Of a stretch of 10,935 nucleotides of DNA, positions 1 through 7,445 are shown in pieces. Origin of the DNA: Tieghemiomyces parasiticus (Eukaryota; Kickxellomycota; Dimargaritomycetes; Dimargaritales; Dimargaritaceae); contig JANBPT010001309.1 in assembly GCA_027575765.1 (NCBI GenBank), positions 1 through 10,935 on the forward strand. Direction: 5' to 3'. Within the stretch, counting starts at the first letter, position 1. Each line of letters opens with the position of its first letter. The translations under genes were made by a program, and so were the position numbers. The notes beneath the pieces were generated by a model. It saw only the letters and a list, made by a program, of their open reading frames with translations. It did no database searches and had not been told where the DNA came from.

Positions 1-74
1 CGATTGAGGCCCAGGCAGCCATGGTCGAAAAAGGTGACATGTTCCCTCTCCTCGATGACCCTACCTGTCTATAG
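1..74 (+). CDS. 3' end of an unrecognised protein-coding gene (partial)
   Basis: The frame starting at base 3 is open to a TAG at 72-74 and gives 23 residues ending in DMFPLLDDPTCL. The other two plus frames give either an immediate stop or an Arg/Ser-rich string. The codons chosen (GAG, GCC, CAG, GTC, GAC, TTC, CTC, ACC) show the C-ending preference of the certain genes in this window, which is why I take it as coding. The gene enters from the left edge and converges on the pseudouridine synthase gene. I do not recognise the product, and 23 residues are too few for assignment. It could also be a chance open stretch. Confidence 0.45.
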   Translation, partial: IEAQAAMVEKGDMFPLLDDPTCL

Positions 75-1020
75 GCACTGACTGCTAGCCATCGGATGAG
101 ACGTCACATCAAGTTGTGATGAATGCGGCCATATATCGCGCCAATCCATTATGACTCGTCTCATCTCTCCACTCTGCCGTACTTCACCCTCTGGTTCCCG
201 CAGCTCGCTAGGTCGCTCACAATTTTCAGTACGTCGTTGCGCCTAGTGATAATTACCCTGATAGCCACCAGCGAGGGGTGACAGGGGGAGGCTAGTGAGG
301 AGGAGTCCCACCTGGGATACGAAATGGGTTATATGAGCAGCGCTAGGATCGGATGGCCAACGTCAGCCAGGATCTCCCTCCTCTCCTCCATACAGCCTGA
401 ATATAACCCGGTGGCCTCTTTTTAACCGGTGAAAACGGCTGATACAGTTAATGATCCGCCCGGATTGTCAGCTTGAATGGCCTCATCGCACTCTATTCTT
501 CTTCTCACTTATCCGCCATCCAGACCAATCTTACGCGCACTTTATTCGCCTCTTTGCTCTTAACGTAGCGGAGTTCTCTTACCTTGTGTGTACTGCAGTG
601 GTTACTTCGAACCCTGGCTAATTATTAGGGCCTCTTATCGTATTGCTATCTATTTTTTTTATACATCTGTCTGTCCTTATCCAAGGTTGGCATTTATTTT
701 TAGTCCATATTTTACGACCAATTTTTCCCCACTGTAATTGCTTTAATGTGACATTGCTCATCTCGCCATCCTATTGAATACCTATTAAAAGGGCCTGTAT
801 TTAGTCATCAGCGTACAGCATTGTTTTAATAGTATTCTCTGCCAGGGAAACTAATTATACACAGTTGGGTCAGATTAAACCATATCCTGGGCTCCAAGGT
901 ACATGTAACTTTCCGCAGCGACTAATCTGCCTGGGGTTATTTATGGATGGTGGGTGAACACAAAACAGTGCGCGTTCCGTACAACAAAGGCAGACCAAGC
1001 CGAATCTGAGTACAGCGTCC
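75..1020. other. Convergent intergenic region, no gene seen
   Basis: This stretch separates the stop of the left-edge gene from the stop of the minus-strand pseudouridine synthase gene. No long open frame or tRNA/rRNA fold was found. The plus strand is pyrimidine-rich from about 470 to 730 and AT-rich from about 600 to 870, with a T8 run at 652-659. For the minus-strand gene the possible polyadenylation hexamers are ATTAAA (plus-strand TTTAAT at 825-830) and AATAAA (plus-strand TTTATT at 693-698). Near-repeats AACCCGGT and AACCGGT occur around 407-427 with no obvious meaning. Confidence 0.5.
825..830 (-). terminator. Candidate polyadenylation hexamer ATTAAA for the Pus7-like gene
   Basis: On the minus strand the hexamer reads ATTAAA, the commonest variant of the polyadenylation signal. 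It lies about 190 nt beyond the TAA stop at 1021-1023 in AT-rich sequence. A canonical AATAAA lies further on, at 693-698. Fungal poly(A) signals are degenerate, so this is only a candidate. Confidence 0.2.
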
Positions 1021-3087
1021 TTAATCCTCGCTCCTGGGGCCATGGGCTTCGCTGAGCTTTGTGTTGTAGTTTGGCGACGTGCTCGCGCGGGTGAGCTCAC
1101 GGATACACATGGTGGCGTAGTGGCTGGATTTCAGGGTAAACTCAAGGATGAGGGCGGTGTGGGGTCCGGCATCAGGGACGTCGAGAGCGGGGAGACCAAG
1201 CGCACGGTCCATGTCGGTAGCAATAAGCGGCAGGCTGGGGTCAGAGTACCGAACAAAGCGGAACTGGACATCTTCAGCCTGGCCAAACACTCGGCGGTAG
1301 GAACCGGTCAACGAGTAGACCTTGACATTACGGGTCATGTTGTGTGGATCAAGCTGGTCCTTCTGCATCAGGTCGACGTAGGCCTGAGCGATCGAGTTGG
1401 TCGGATACTTGATGTCGAACCCCGGTAGCGGAAGGACGAGGTCGGTGAAGGCGTACTGGTCGATGTTATCGGCGTCAACGACCACCACCTTCATGGCCTC
1501 ACTGGCCGTGTGGTCGGTGGGCAGGTCAGTCATTGGTACATCTACCATGACCAGATCACCGGGGACCAATCCATCCCGACCGTACCGTTCGAGACGCTCG
1601 TTCACCATGCTGTTCCACACATACGACTGGTAAGCGTGAAGGTAAAGCGTAAGTAGGTGGTGCGGAACGGCGCGAAGGGCGCCGGCGTAGTCCTTGGCGT
1701 CCTTCAGGCCTAGGTGCTCCATGACGGCACGTTCGGCGGTGAACGAGCGGGGGACCTGTTCGTAGACCTCCGCGGCCTTGCGGTTGTTACGCCAGTCTTT
1801 GCGTAGTTGTTCAATGAATCCGTATTCACCGGCCCGCGGAGCCATGATGAGGTCAACGGCAGCGGAGTAGTCGCCACGGAGGATGGAGGCACCGATGTGG
1901 TGGGTGGCACTAGACGAATGGCCGAACCGTTGCAACCCAAAATAGTTGATGAAGCCGTTGGTGATCCAGGCCTGTACGCTGGATTCAGCGGTAGCCGGGT
2001 CGAGCTGTATGTCGCGCAGGGCGATGGTGAACCGGTTACCGTAGAGGTTGCCCACCTTGAGCAGGGTGGGCGATCGACGGAAATCGCCCAGGCGGATTCC
2101 GTGTAGGCGCTGGTTGAGACCGGCCATCCGTACCGGGTCAAGCCCGCCGTTCCGGCCGCGGCCGACCTGACAGGTCACCGTCTGGGTGGTTACTCCACGG
2201 CGGTCCTTGATACCGGCTGAGGTGATGTCCTTCACGTTTATACCGGCCGATCGGGCCACCGTATTCATGCTGTCCATGGTTTCGCGGTTTTCCTTGACCA
2301 AGTGGAAAGCGAGGTACTTACCCTCCCCAGGGAGAATCTCCAGGCCACGCTGGGCCCGAGCCTTTTGCTGCTGGCTCTTCTCGCGCGGATCGCGCTTAGC
2401 AGTATTCGACGCCGGGAAAATATCGACCTTGCCTTCCACCGCCCGACTACTGAGCCGGCCGGGGAAATTCTGCTTGATGGCCTGGTGGAGGCGCGTCCGC
2501 TGGATCTTATCCAGTTCCTGGCTTACCAGCACACTGGTCACAGCCGGCGTCGATACGTCCTTACTGCCAGTTGCCTCCACTGGCTTCTGCTCGGCCTGCG
2601 GACGCCGGGGTGGCTTTGGTTGCTGGGCAGTCGTGAGGAGCAGTGCGACCTGTTCCATCTCCTCGGGTGTGAGCCAGGTGGCCAAGGTGTCAACTTCCTT
2701 CTTGGGGTCGATTGGTTCTTCCGGCGCCACCTCGTTGGCCGATGGGTTAGAGGTTGCCGGGGTCTTCTCTGCAGCGGTTTCCGCATTAGCCACCGATGAC
2801 GAAGGTGTTGGGAGACCCAGGGACTGAAGCCGGGCGACTTGGCGATCCAGCCCGACCTCCTGCACGACAAAGTCGGCGACAAGGTGCTTCAGAATACCGT
2901 GGCAGGGAGGGAGGCCCGGGTTGCGATAGCAGGTGATACCCACTCGACGTTCGTGCGCCATGGGATCGGCATCCTCGTCAACCTCGGGCGTCTCTGGCTT
3001 GGACCGGACACGCTTACAATCGGTCGGGGCGTCGCACTCTATCGCCTCGGGGCTGCGTTTTAAGGTGGTGGGTTGATCGGCGGTCAT
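1021..3087 (-). CDS. PUS7: tRNA pseudouridine synthase, TruD/Pus7 family
   Basis: This enzyme isomerises uridine to pseudouridine. Fungal Pus7 modifies tRNA U13 and U35 of pre-tRNA-Tyr, U2 snRNA, 5S rRNA and some mRNAs, mostly at UNUAR sites (known for the family). Visible family motifs are HGILKHLVADFVVQE (63-77), the Lys-containing motif KYLAFHLVKENRET (257-270), the catalytic block SAGIKDRRGVTTQ with the nucleophile Asp295, NYFGLQRFG (381-389), AYQSYVWN (485-492), LPLPGFD (552-558), GSYR (595-598) and SHYATMCIREL (655-665). The 688-residue length is close to yeast Pus7. No intron is needed. The ATG in context CACCATGAC is the first in the frame. Residues 92-130 and 150-245 form a hydrophilic, low-complexity insert before the catalytic core, and the acidic/basic N-terminus (29-40) carries Lys/Arg pairs that could aid nuclear import (inference). 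It is divergently transcribed from the coronin gene. Confidence 0.95.
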   Translation of the reverse strand: MTADQPTTLKRSPEAIECDAPTDCKRVRSKPETPEVDEDADPMAHERRVGITCYRNPGLPPCHGILKHLVADFVVQEVGLDRQVARLQSLGLPTPSSSVANAETAAEKTPATSNPSANEVAPEEPIDPKKEVDTLATWLTPEEMEQVALLLTTAQQPKPPRRPQAEQKPVEATGSKDVSTPAVTSVLVSQELDKIQRTRLHQAIKQNFPGRLSSRAVEGKVDIFPASNTAKRDPREKSQQQKARAQRGLEILPGEGKYLAFHLVKENRETMDSMNTVARSAGINVKDITSAGIKDRRGVTTQTVTCQVGRGRNGGLDPVRMAGLNQRLHGIRLGDFRRSPTLLKVGNLYGNRFTIALRDIQLDPATAESSVQAWITNGFINYFGLQRFGHSSSATHHIGASILRGDYSAAVDLIMAPRAGEYGFIEQLRKDWRNNRKAAEVYEQVPRSFTAERAVMEHLGLKDAKDYAGALRAVPHHLLTLYLHAYQSYVWNSMVNERLERYGRDGLVPGDLVMVDVPMTDLPTDHTASEAMKVVVVDADNIDQYAFTDLVLPLPGFDIKYPTNSIAQAYVDLMQKDQLDPHNMTRNVKVYSLTGSYRRVFGQAEDVQFRFVRYSDPSLPLIATDMDRALGLPALDVPDAGPHTALILEFTLKSSHYATMCIRELTRASTSPNYNTKLSEAHGPRSED

Positions 3088-3679
3088 GGTGACGGAAAGT
3101 ATGTACTTGCAATGCTGACAGTTTAGGGAACGGTTGAACCAAAGGTGTCGAGGTGATCTGCGTTTGGGCTTAACCAGTGGGAGGGACGCGACCGGGTCTG
3201 TTTACAAAAAAAAAAAAAAAAAAGGTTAGCGGCGAACACACTATCGAGCAGGGTTGCAAAGGCCCAATGTTTCAGGCCTGGTGGCGGAGATTGGACCAGT
3301 GAGAGGGGGGCACAACTCGTTGCGGCCTAGTGGCTCTAGTGTGCCCCATAAATCCCTGGGAGCGAGTCCTCTGGTCGGTCTTGGTGGCTACACTGAACCT
3401 TGACTGGATAACTATGGCCAACTAGGAGGCGGACTTGGCACTTCACGGAGGCCCGCGCTATGCTTACAATTGCACCGACTAGAACGTCCATATCCCCTCA
3501 TACCTGCCGCCCAAGGTACCCCATCAGCTCCAGCTCGAGATAGCTCGCCATCCGGACATCCCATCTCATCTCCCACCACCACGCATTACCCACGACCGCA
3601 CGAGCTCCACTACGGTATACTAAACCACACCACCCCCTCTATCCAACCAACTTCACCACTGATAACCTAGCCTCGCACT
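3088..3679. promoter_or_regulatory. Divergent promoter region between the Pus7-like and coronin genes
   Basis: This 592-bp region lies between the two start codons and must hold both core promoters and both 5' leaders. It contains an uninterrupted A18 tract at 3206-3223, a type of element that disfavours nucleosomes in yeasts (known). The side next to the minus gene is purine/G-rich on the plus strand, and the side next to the coronin start (about 3480-3679) is C-rich with few G, so both leaders are pyrimidine-rich in the sense strand. No convincing TATA box is seen; CCATAAAT near 3345 is a weak candidate. A 27-codon upstream ORF occupies 3460-3543, and the remaining leader to the coronin ATG has no ATG. 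Confidence 0.6.
3206..3223. repeat. Oligo(dA:dT) tract, 18 bp
   Basis: An uninterrupted run of 18 A on the plus strand lies about 120 bp upstream of the minus-strand Pus7-like start codon and 457 bp upstream of the coronin start. Its place inside a divergent promoter suggests a nucleosome-depleted region, but a neutral homopolymer is equally possible. Confidence 0.85.
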
Positions 3680-6600
3680 ATGAGCAAACGGTTCCAAAAC
3701 CTCAACAAGTTCCGCAACGCCGTGCTGACCCCAGCCAAACGGGAGACATGGTTCCAGGAGCTCCAGCTGAGCACCACCACTGGCTCGGACTCCAGCGACG
3801 GTTTGGCCGCCACGCGCCGGGGCTACGTGTTCAAGACCGGCGAGGGACCCGGAAACCGTCTGGAGGTGGTTGGTCTGGACCGTCCGGGTCGGGGTCGCGA
3901 TCACTGCCGTCCATTAGGTGGCCAGTCTGGGGTTATAACCGACTGGAGCGCCAGTTGGTTTGACGATCCGGCCCCGTTGATTGCCAGTGCGAACGATACT
4001 GGCCTCGTCCAGGCCTGGCAGGGTGTCGCTGAGGAGGGCGCCGGAGGTGCGGCGACCCCTACGGCTAGTTTACAGGCCCACCAACGCCGAATCGAGTCAA
4101 TCTTTTTCCACCCGACATGTCGCGAGGTCAGTATCTACTCTTGAAGTACCACTAATCATTCGATGTAGCTCATCATGGCAAGGTCGAGGGTTAGAACGGA
4201 AAGCGACTGGCCATAACTACGATTGGGGGCGGTCTAATCAATAGGAGTGCATCGATCTCGGTCCGCTGACACGGCCTAGAAGTGACTGGTCCGCCTAATC
4301 TCAGGAGTCGTAATCGATTTACTAGATCACTCTATTAACCTTTGCTAGCTTGCCTCATTTTCTCTCCTATACTACACACACCTTTTCAGATTGTTACTAC
4401 TATCGCCGACAAGGAGGTTAAGGTGTGGGATGTTAACCGCTTAGCCGACGGTGCCGAGGCAGCCGGTTTGGGTAGCTACCCAGACGCCACGGATAAGGTA
4501 TCCAGCGGCTGCTGGAGCGCAAACGGCGATCTGCTACTGACCACCGTGAAGGGTGGAACAATTCGTCTGATTGATCCTCGAGCCCCAACTACCAGCGAAG
4601 CTAATCGATCCACTACCGCGGGTCACGCCGGTCTTAAACCTACGAGGATCATCTGGCTAGACGACACGGACCGGTTCCTCACCACCGGCGTTTCCAAAAT
4701 GCGCGAGCGCCAGATTGCGATCTGGGATCCACGCCAACTGGCCGCTCCGCTGGTCAACCGGAACCTAGACACCTCGACAGGGGTGTTGATCCCGCAGTAC
4801 GACGCTGACACCGCCACACTCTACGTGGCCGGCCGCGGCGACACTACCTTGCGGTGGTTCCACGTGGACCCCAGCGCGGCCAACCCGCTTCATGAGGTCG
4901 GCCAGGGGCTCGTACCTGTCCAGGTTTCCGGGCTGACCCTGGTGCCGAAGGCCAGTCTGGATGTGATGGGTTGTGAGATCGCCCGCGTCGGGCTGGTGGG
5001 AAAGCCCCTCACTGGCGCGCCCACCCCGGCCCTAGTTCCTGTGGCGTTCCATATTCCCCGCCGGTCCCACCTCGACTTCCACTCGGAACTTTACCCAAAT
5101 ACAAAGAGTCACGTCACGACCACATCGGTGCGGGACTGGTTGGATTATAATACTAGGCCCGTGGCCCGGACTTCGCTCGACCCTACCGCTCAGCTGGTGG
5201 TCAAAGAAATCGCACCCACGCCTCCGGCACCAGTGGTGGCGACCACGGCTGGCAAACCTGACCCAGCCGAAGAACCCGTGGCGAAGGCCAGGAGTGCACT
5301 GGCTGAGAAATCGGTACCTGCAATCGCATCTGCCAAGACCACGGTGCCAATCCCGCCGCCGTCCGTGTCCGTGGCTTCCCCGTCTATCTCGACCCCAACG
5401 CCCATGGCCGCCGCTGCCACCCCAACAAGGCCCGCCCCGCGTCCCAAGGTGGTGATGAAAGCCGGCCCTAAACTGAAATACTTACAGGGGAAAACCTACC
5501 ACCCCAGTCAGCACTTTGAATCGGTCCCACCACCTGATCTGGCGCTCCCGGCCGATACTGAGCTCCTCGCCGGCAGCAACTCTTTCCTGGCCTACCCAGT
5601 TAAGGGCCCGGGCGGCCAGGTGGCCGTCCTGCCATGTGACCGGCCAGCCCGTCAACCTGTAAACGGCCAGGCCCCACTTCTGGCGACGGGTTCAGCGGTG
5701 GCCCAGGTCCTTTTCGACCCTTTCCGGCCAGAGGTATTGATCACGGCCCACACCGACCGCACAGTCAGGACCTGGACCCTGCCTGCGGTTGGCGTAACCA
5801 AGGCCGAGTCTGGGGCCCTGCAGCCCGATACCACTGTGACCCTGCCGGGGGACAAGTTCAGTTACCTGGCCTGTCATCCACTGGCCCAGGACATCTGGGC
5901 GGCAGCCGTGACCGACGGACCCTCGGCCTCGCGTTTGGTGGTATACCGAGGCTCCGAACTAGTTCATGAAATGGCCTGTGCGGATATCGGTCCCATCCAT
6001 CACTTTGCTTGGTCGCGCGACGGGACTCGGCTTTCCGTGGTCACCCGCAAGAAGCTCATTGCCATCTACGATGCGCGGACCGGTGCTCAGCTCCAACGGG
6101 GGCCCAGCCACGCCAGCCTACGCCCAGCCAAGGTGTTCTGGACCCGCGACGATCGCTTCGTCGGTTCGGTCGGGTTCGGCGTGGGCAGCCAACGCGAGGT
6201 CCTCCTCTTTGACGCCCAGCACCTCGACGCCAATCCGGTCGACCGCGCCGTCATTGGCGTGTCCCCCAGTCAACTCTTGCCGCACTACGACCCGGACCTC
6301 GAGACGCTCTACCTTCAGGACCGTGGCAGCGCCCAGATCCTACCTTACGAGCTCTTTGAAGGCCGGTGGGAAGCCCTGCCCCGTTTCGAAGGAGGTCGGG
6401 CCCAGCAGAGCGTCCTCTTTATGCCCAAGCGCCACTGTAACGTCGCTGCCGTCGAGGTCCAGCGCGGCTACCGTCTGGTCGCTGGTGACACCCTCGAGAG
6501 CGTCGGGTTTTACGTGCCCCGCAAACGTACGGAATTTTTCCAAGACGACCTATACCCGCTCACCGCCGATACCGAGTTACCGTTGTATACAGCTGAGGAG

Positions 6601-7216
6601 TGGCTGAGCCAATCGGCCAACGCCAGGCCCTCGCATGATATGCCCAGCTATTACCGTAGTCTTAGGCCGGAGGGGATGACTAACCTGTCTGACGCTCCCG
6701 CCGAAGAAGTGAAGCGTACGGCCCATGAGGTGCAGGAAGTGATGGAATCCGAAGAGAACCGGCGCCAGGATGTAAGTGAACCGAGATGACTTGTAGATAT
6801 ACATACCTACATATGTGGGAGGGGTGTTTGTGCGTATCGTTTCTAGCCGCAGACAATTGACAGGTCTGGTACCTCTTCGCAGCTTCTAAACCTGACATTA
6901 CCCACCTGCCTTCGCCGCTCGAAATCATTCCCATTCACGGATTCTAGTTTATTAGCACGATGCTCAACAAGGCACGTCTGGCAGGCGAGAGCTCAGACGA
7001 CGACACAACATTGGACGCCGACAAGGTTGCCGGCCAAGCCGCCCATGACGACTCTGACGCCGAAGTCAGTGACAGCGAATGGGTAAGTAGAGAACCCCAA
7101 CGGTTGGGGTGTTGCGTTTAGCTTCTGGCTAGGCTGCAACCACGTGAACATCCTACCGAATTTACTAACTCCAATGACCCTCTTTCCACACCTTTTTCCA
7201 CCTCGTCCGATAGTAA
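3680..7216 (+). CDS. Tandem coronin (type III, coronin-7/POD-1-like), four exons
   Basis: Coding exons are 3680-4126, 4390-6771, 6948-7082 and 7214-7216, all joined in phase 0, giving 988 residues. Known tandem coronins are about 925-1000 residues and act in actin/Arp2/3 control and membrane traffic. Module 1 starts with a coronin N-terminal signature (KFRNAVLTPAKRETW, 10-24), continues as WD-type blades (KVWDV, 160-164) and closes with RRSHLDFHSELYPNT (373-387). A Pro/Ala-rich linker spans about 405-505. Module 2 starts at KLKYLQGKTY (510-519), has a blade ending TVRTWTL, and closes with RKRTEFFQDDLYPLT (860-874). The repeated xLYPxT closing motif is the main reason for calling a tandem coronin. 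After a charged helix (about 918-943), exon 3 adds TMLNKARLAG (947-956) and an Asp/Glu-rich tail ending DSEW. The ATG is preceded in frame by TAG (3668-3670). The third and fourth exons are the least certain part. Confidence 0.88.
4127..4389 (+). other. Coronin intron 1
   Basis: The donor is GAG|GTCAGT and the acceptor CCTTTTCAG|ATT. A TATTAAC branch-like site lies at 4333-4339, about 51 nt before the acceptor, followed by a pyrimidine-rich stretch. Removing these 263 nt joins FFHPTCRE to IVTTIADKEVKVWDV in phase 0, restoring one WD blade. Without splicing the frame stops five codons later, at 4142-4144. Confidence 0.88.
6772..6947 (+). other. Coronin intron 2
   Basis: The donor is GAT|GTAAGTG. 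The preferred acceptor is TTCTAG|TTT at 6947, with a CTGAC branch-like site (6892-6896) about 52 nt upstream. The join is phase 0 and leads into an acidic frame that matches the expected tail of tandem coronins. Competing acceptors exist at 6882 (GCAG) and 6955 (TTAG); both read in phase 0 into a basic frame and are less attractive. If the intron is retained, the protein ends VSEPR at 6789. Confidence 0.7.
7083..7213 (+). other. Coronin intron 3, placed immediately before the stop codon
   Basis: The donor is TGG|GTAAGT, an exact TACTAAC branch sequence lies at 7163-7169, and a pyrimidine-rich tract (7177-7205) leads to GATAG|TAA. All elements are strong and correctly spaced (branch A to acceptor 45 nt, intron 131 nt). 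Splicing places TAA (7214-7216) directly after Glu-Trp. Retention would instead add 12 residues (starting VSREP) before a TAG. Confidence 0.75.
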
Positions 7217-7445
7217 ACATCGATCTTGATCAAGCCTCGCGTATAGAATGAGGCGATATCACATGGCCTCCCCATACACCAGATTACGTTGAATATACGG
7301 GTTTTTTTTATATATTTATTTATGTCGTAAACGTACAGGTCTTTGAATAATGCGAGTAAAAAGATATGTAAAGGTCAGAGATGGCTTGGACGACGCTGGG
7401 TGCGATCAGCTACGCTTACGTAGCAAGGCAGTCTACCGAGCCAAG
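7217..7445. other. Convergent 3' region of the coronin and calcipressin genes
   Basis: Only 229 bp separate the two stop codons, so both transcripts must end in or across this segment. It contains a T8 run (7302-7309) followed by TATATATTTATTTATG-type sequence. On the minus strand this supplies AATAAA (7320-7315). On the plus strand the TATATA-like sequence could be a fungal efficiency element for the coronin mRNA. Overlapping 3' ends are likely. Confidence 0.5.
7315..7320 (-). terminator. AATAAA polyadenylation signal candidate for the calcipressin gene
   Basis: The plus-strand TTTATT reads AATAAA on the minus strand, 126 nt past the calcipressin TAA. It lies within the only AT-rich block of the convergent 3' region. 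The exact hexamer and its placement support the call; use is unproven. Confidence 0.4.

Noticed and set aside
600..622. tRNA T-loop-like GGTTCGAA on the minus strand
   Set aside because: The T stem does not pair and the invariant C61 is absent.
1710..2141. Minus-strand 143-codon frame in the Pus7-like gene
   Set aside because: Out-of-phase shadow of the real frame, with low-complexity Ser/Pro/Thr content.
2186..2827. Plus-strand 213-codon open frame antisense to the Pus7-like gene
   Set aside because: It lies wholly inside the certain minus-strand gene, has Ser/Arg/Leu-rich content without motifs, and is explained by the GC-rich codons of the opposite strand.
3470..3670. Plus-strand 66-codon frame before the coronin gene
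   Set aside because: It starts with TTG, has Pro/Ser/Thr/His-rich low complexity, and matches the C-rich leader composition.
5966..6607. Plus-strand 213-codon frame within coronin exon 2
   Set aside because: It is a +1 shadow of the coronin frame, with Ser/Arg/Thr-rich composition and no family motif.
7214..7445. Further coronin coding exon after the TAA
   Set aside because: The TAA directly follows a strong acceptor and the tail already ends in an acidic Trp motif; nothing downstream looks like coding sequence on the plus strand.
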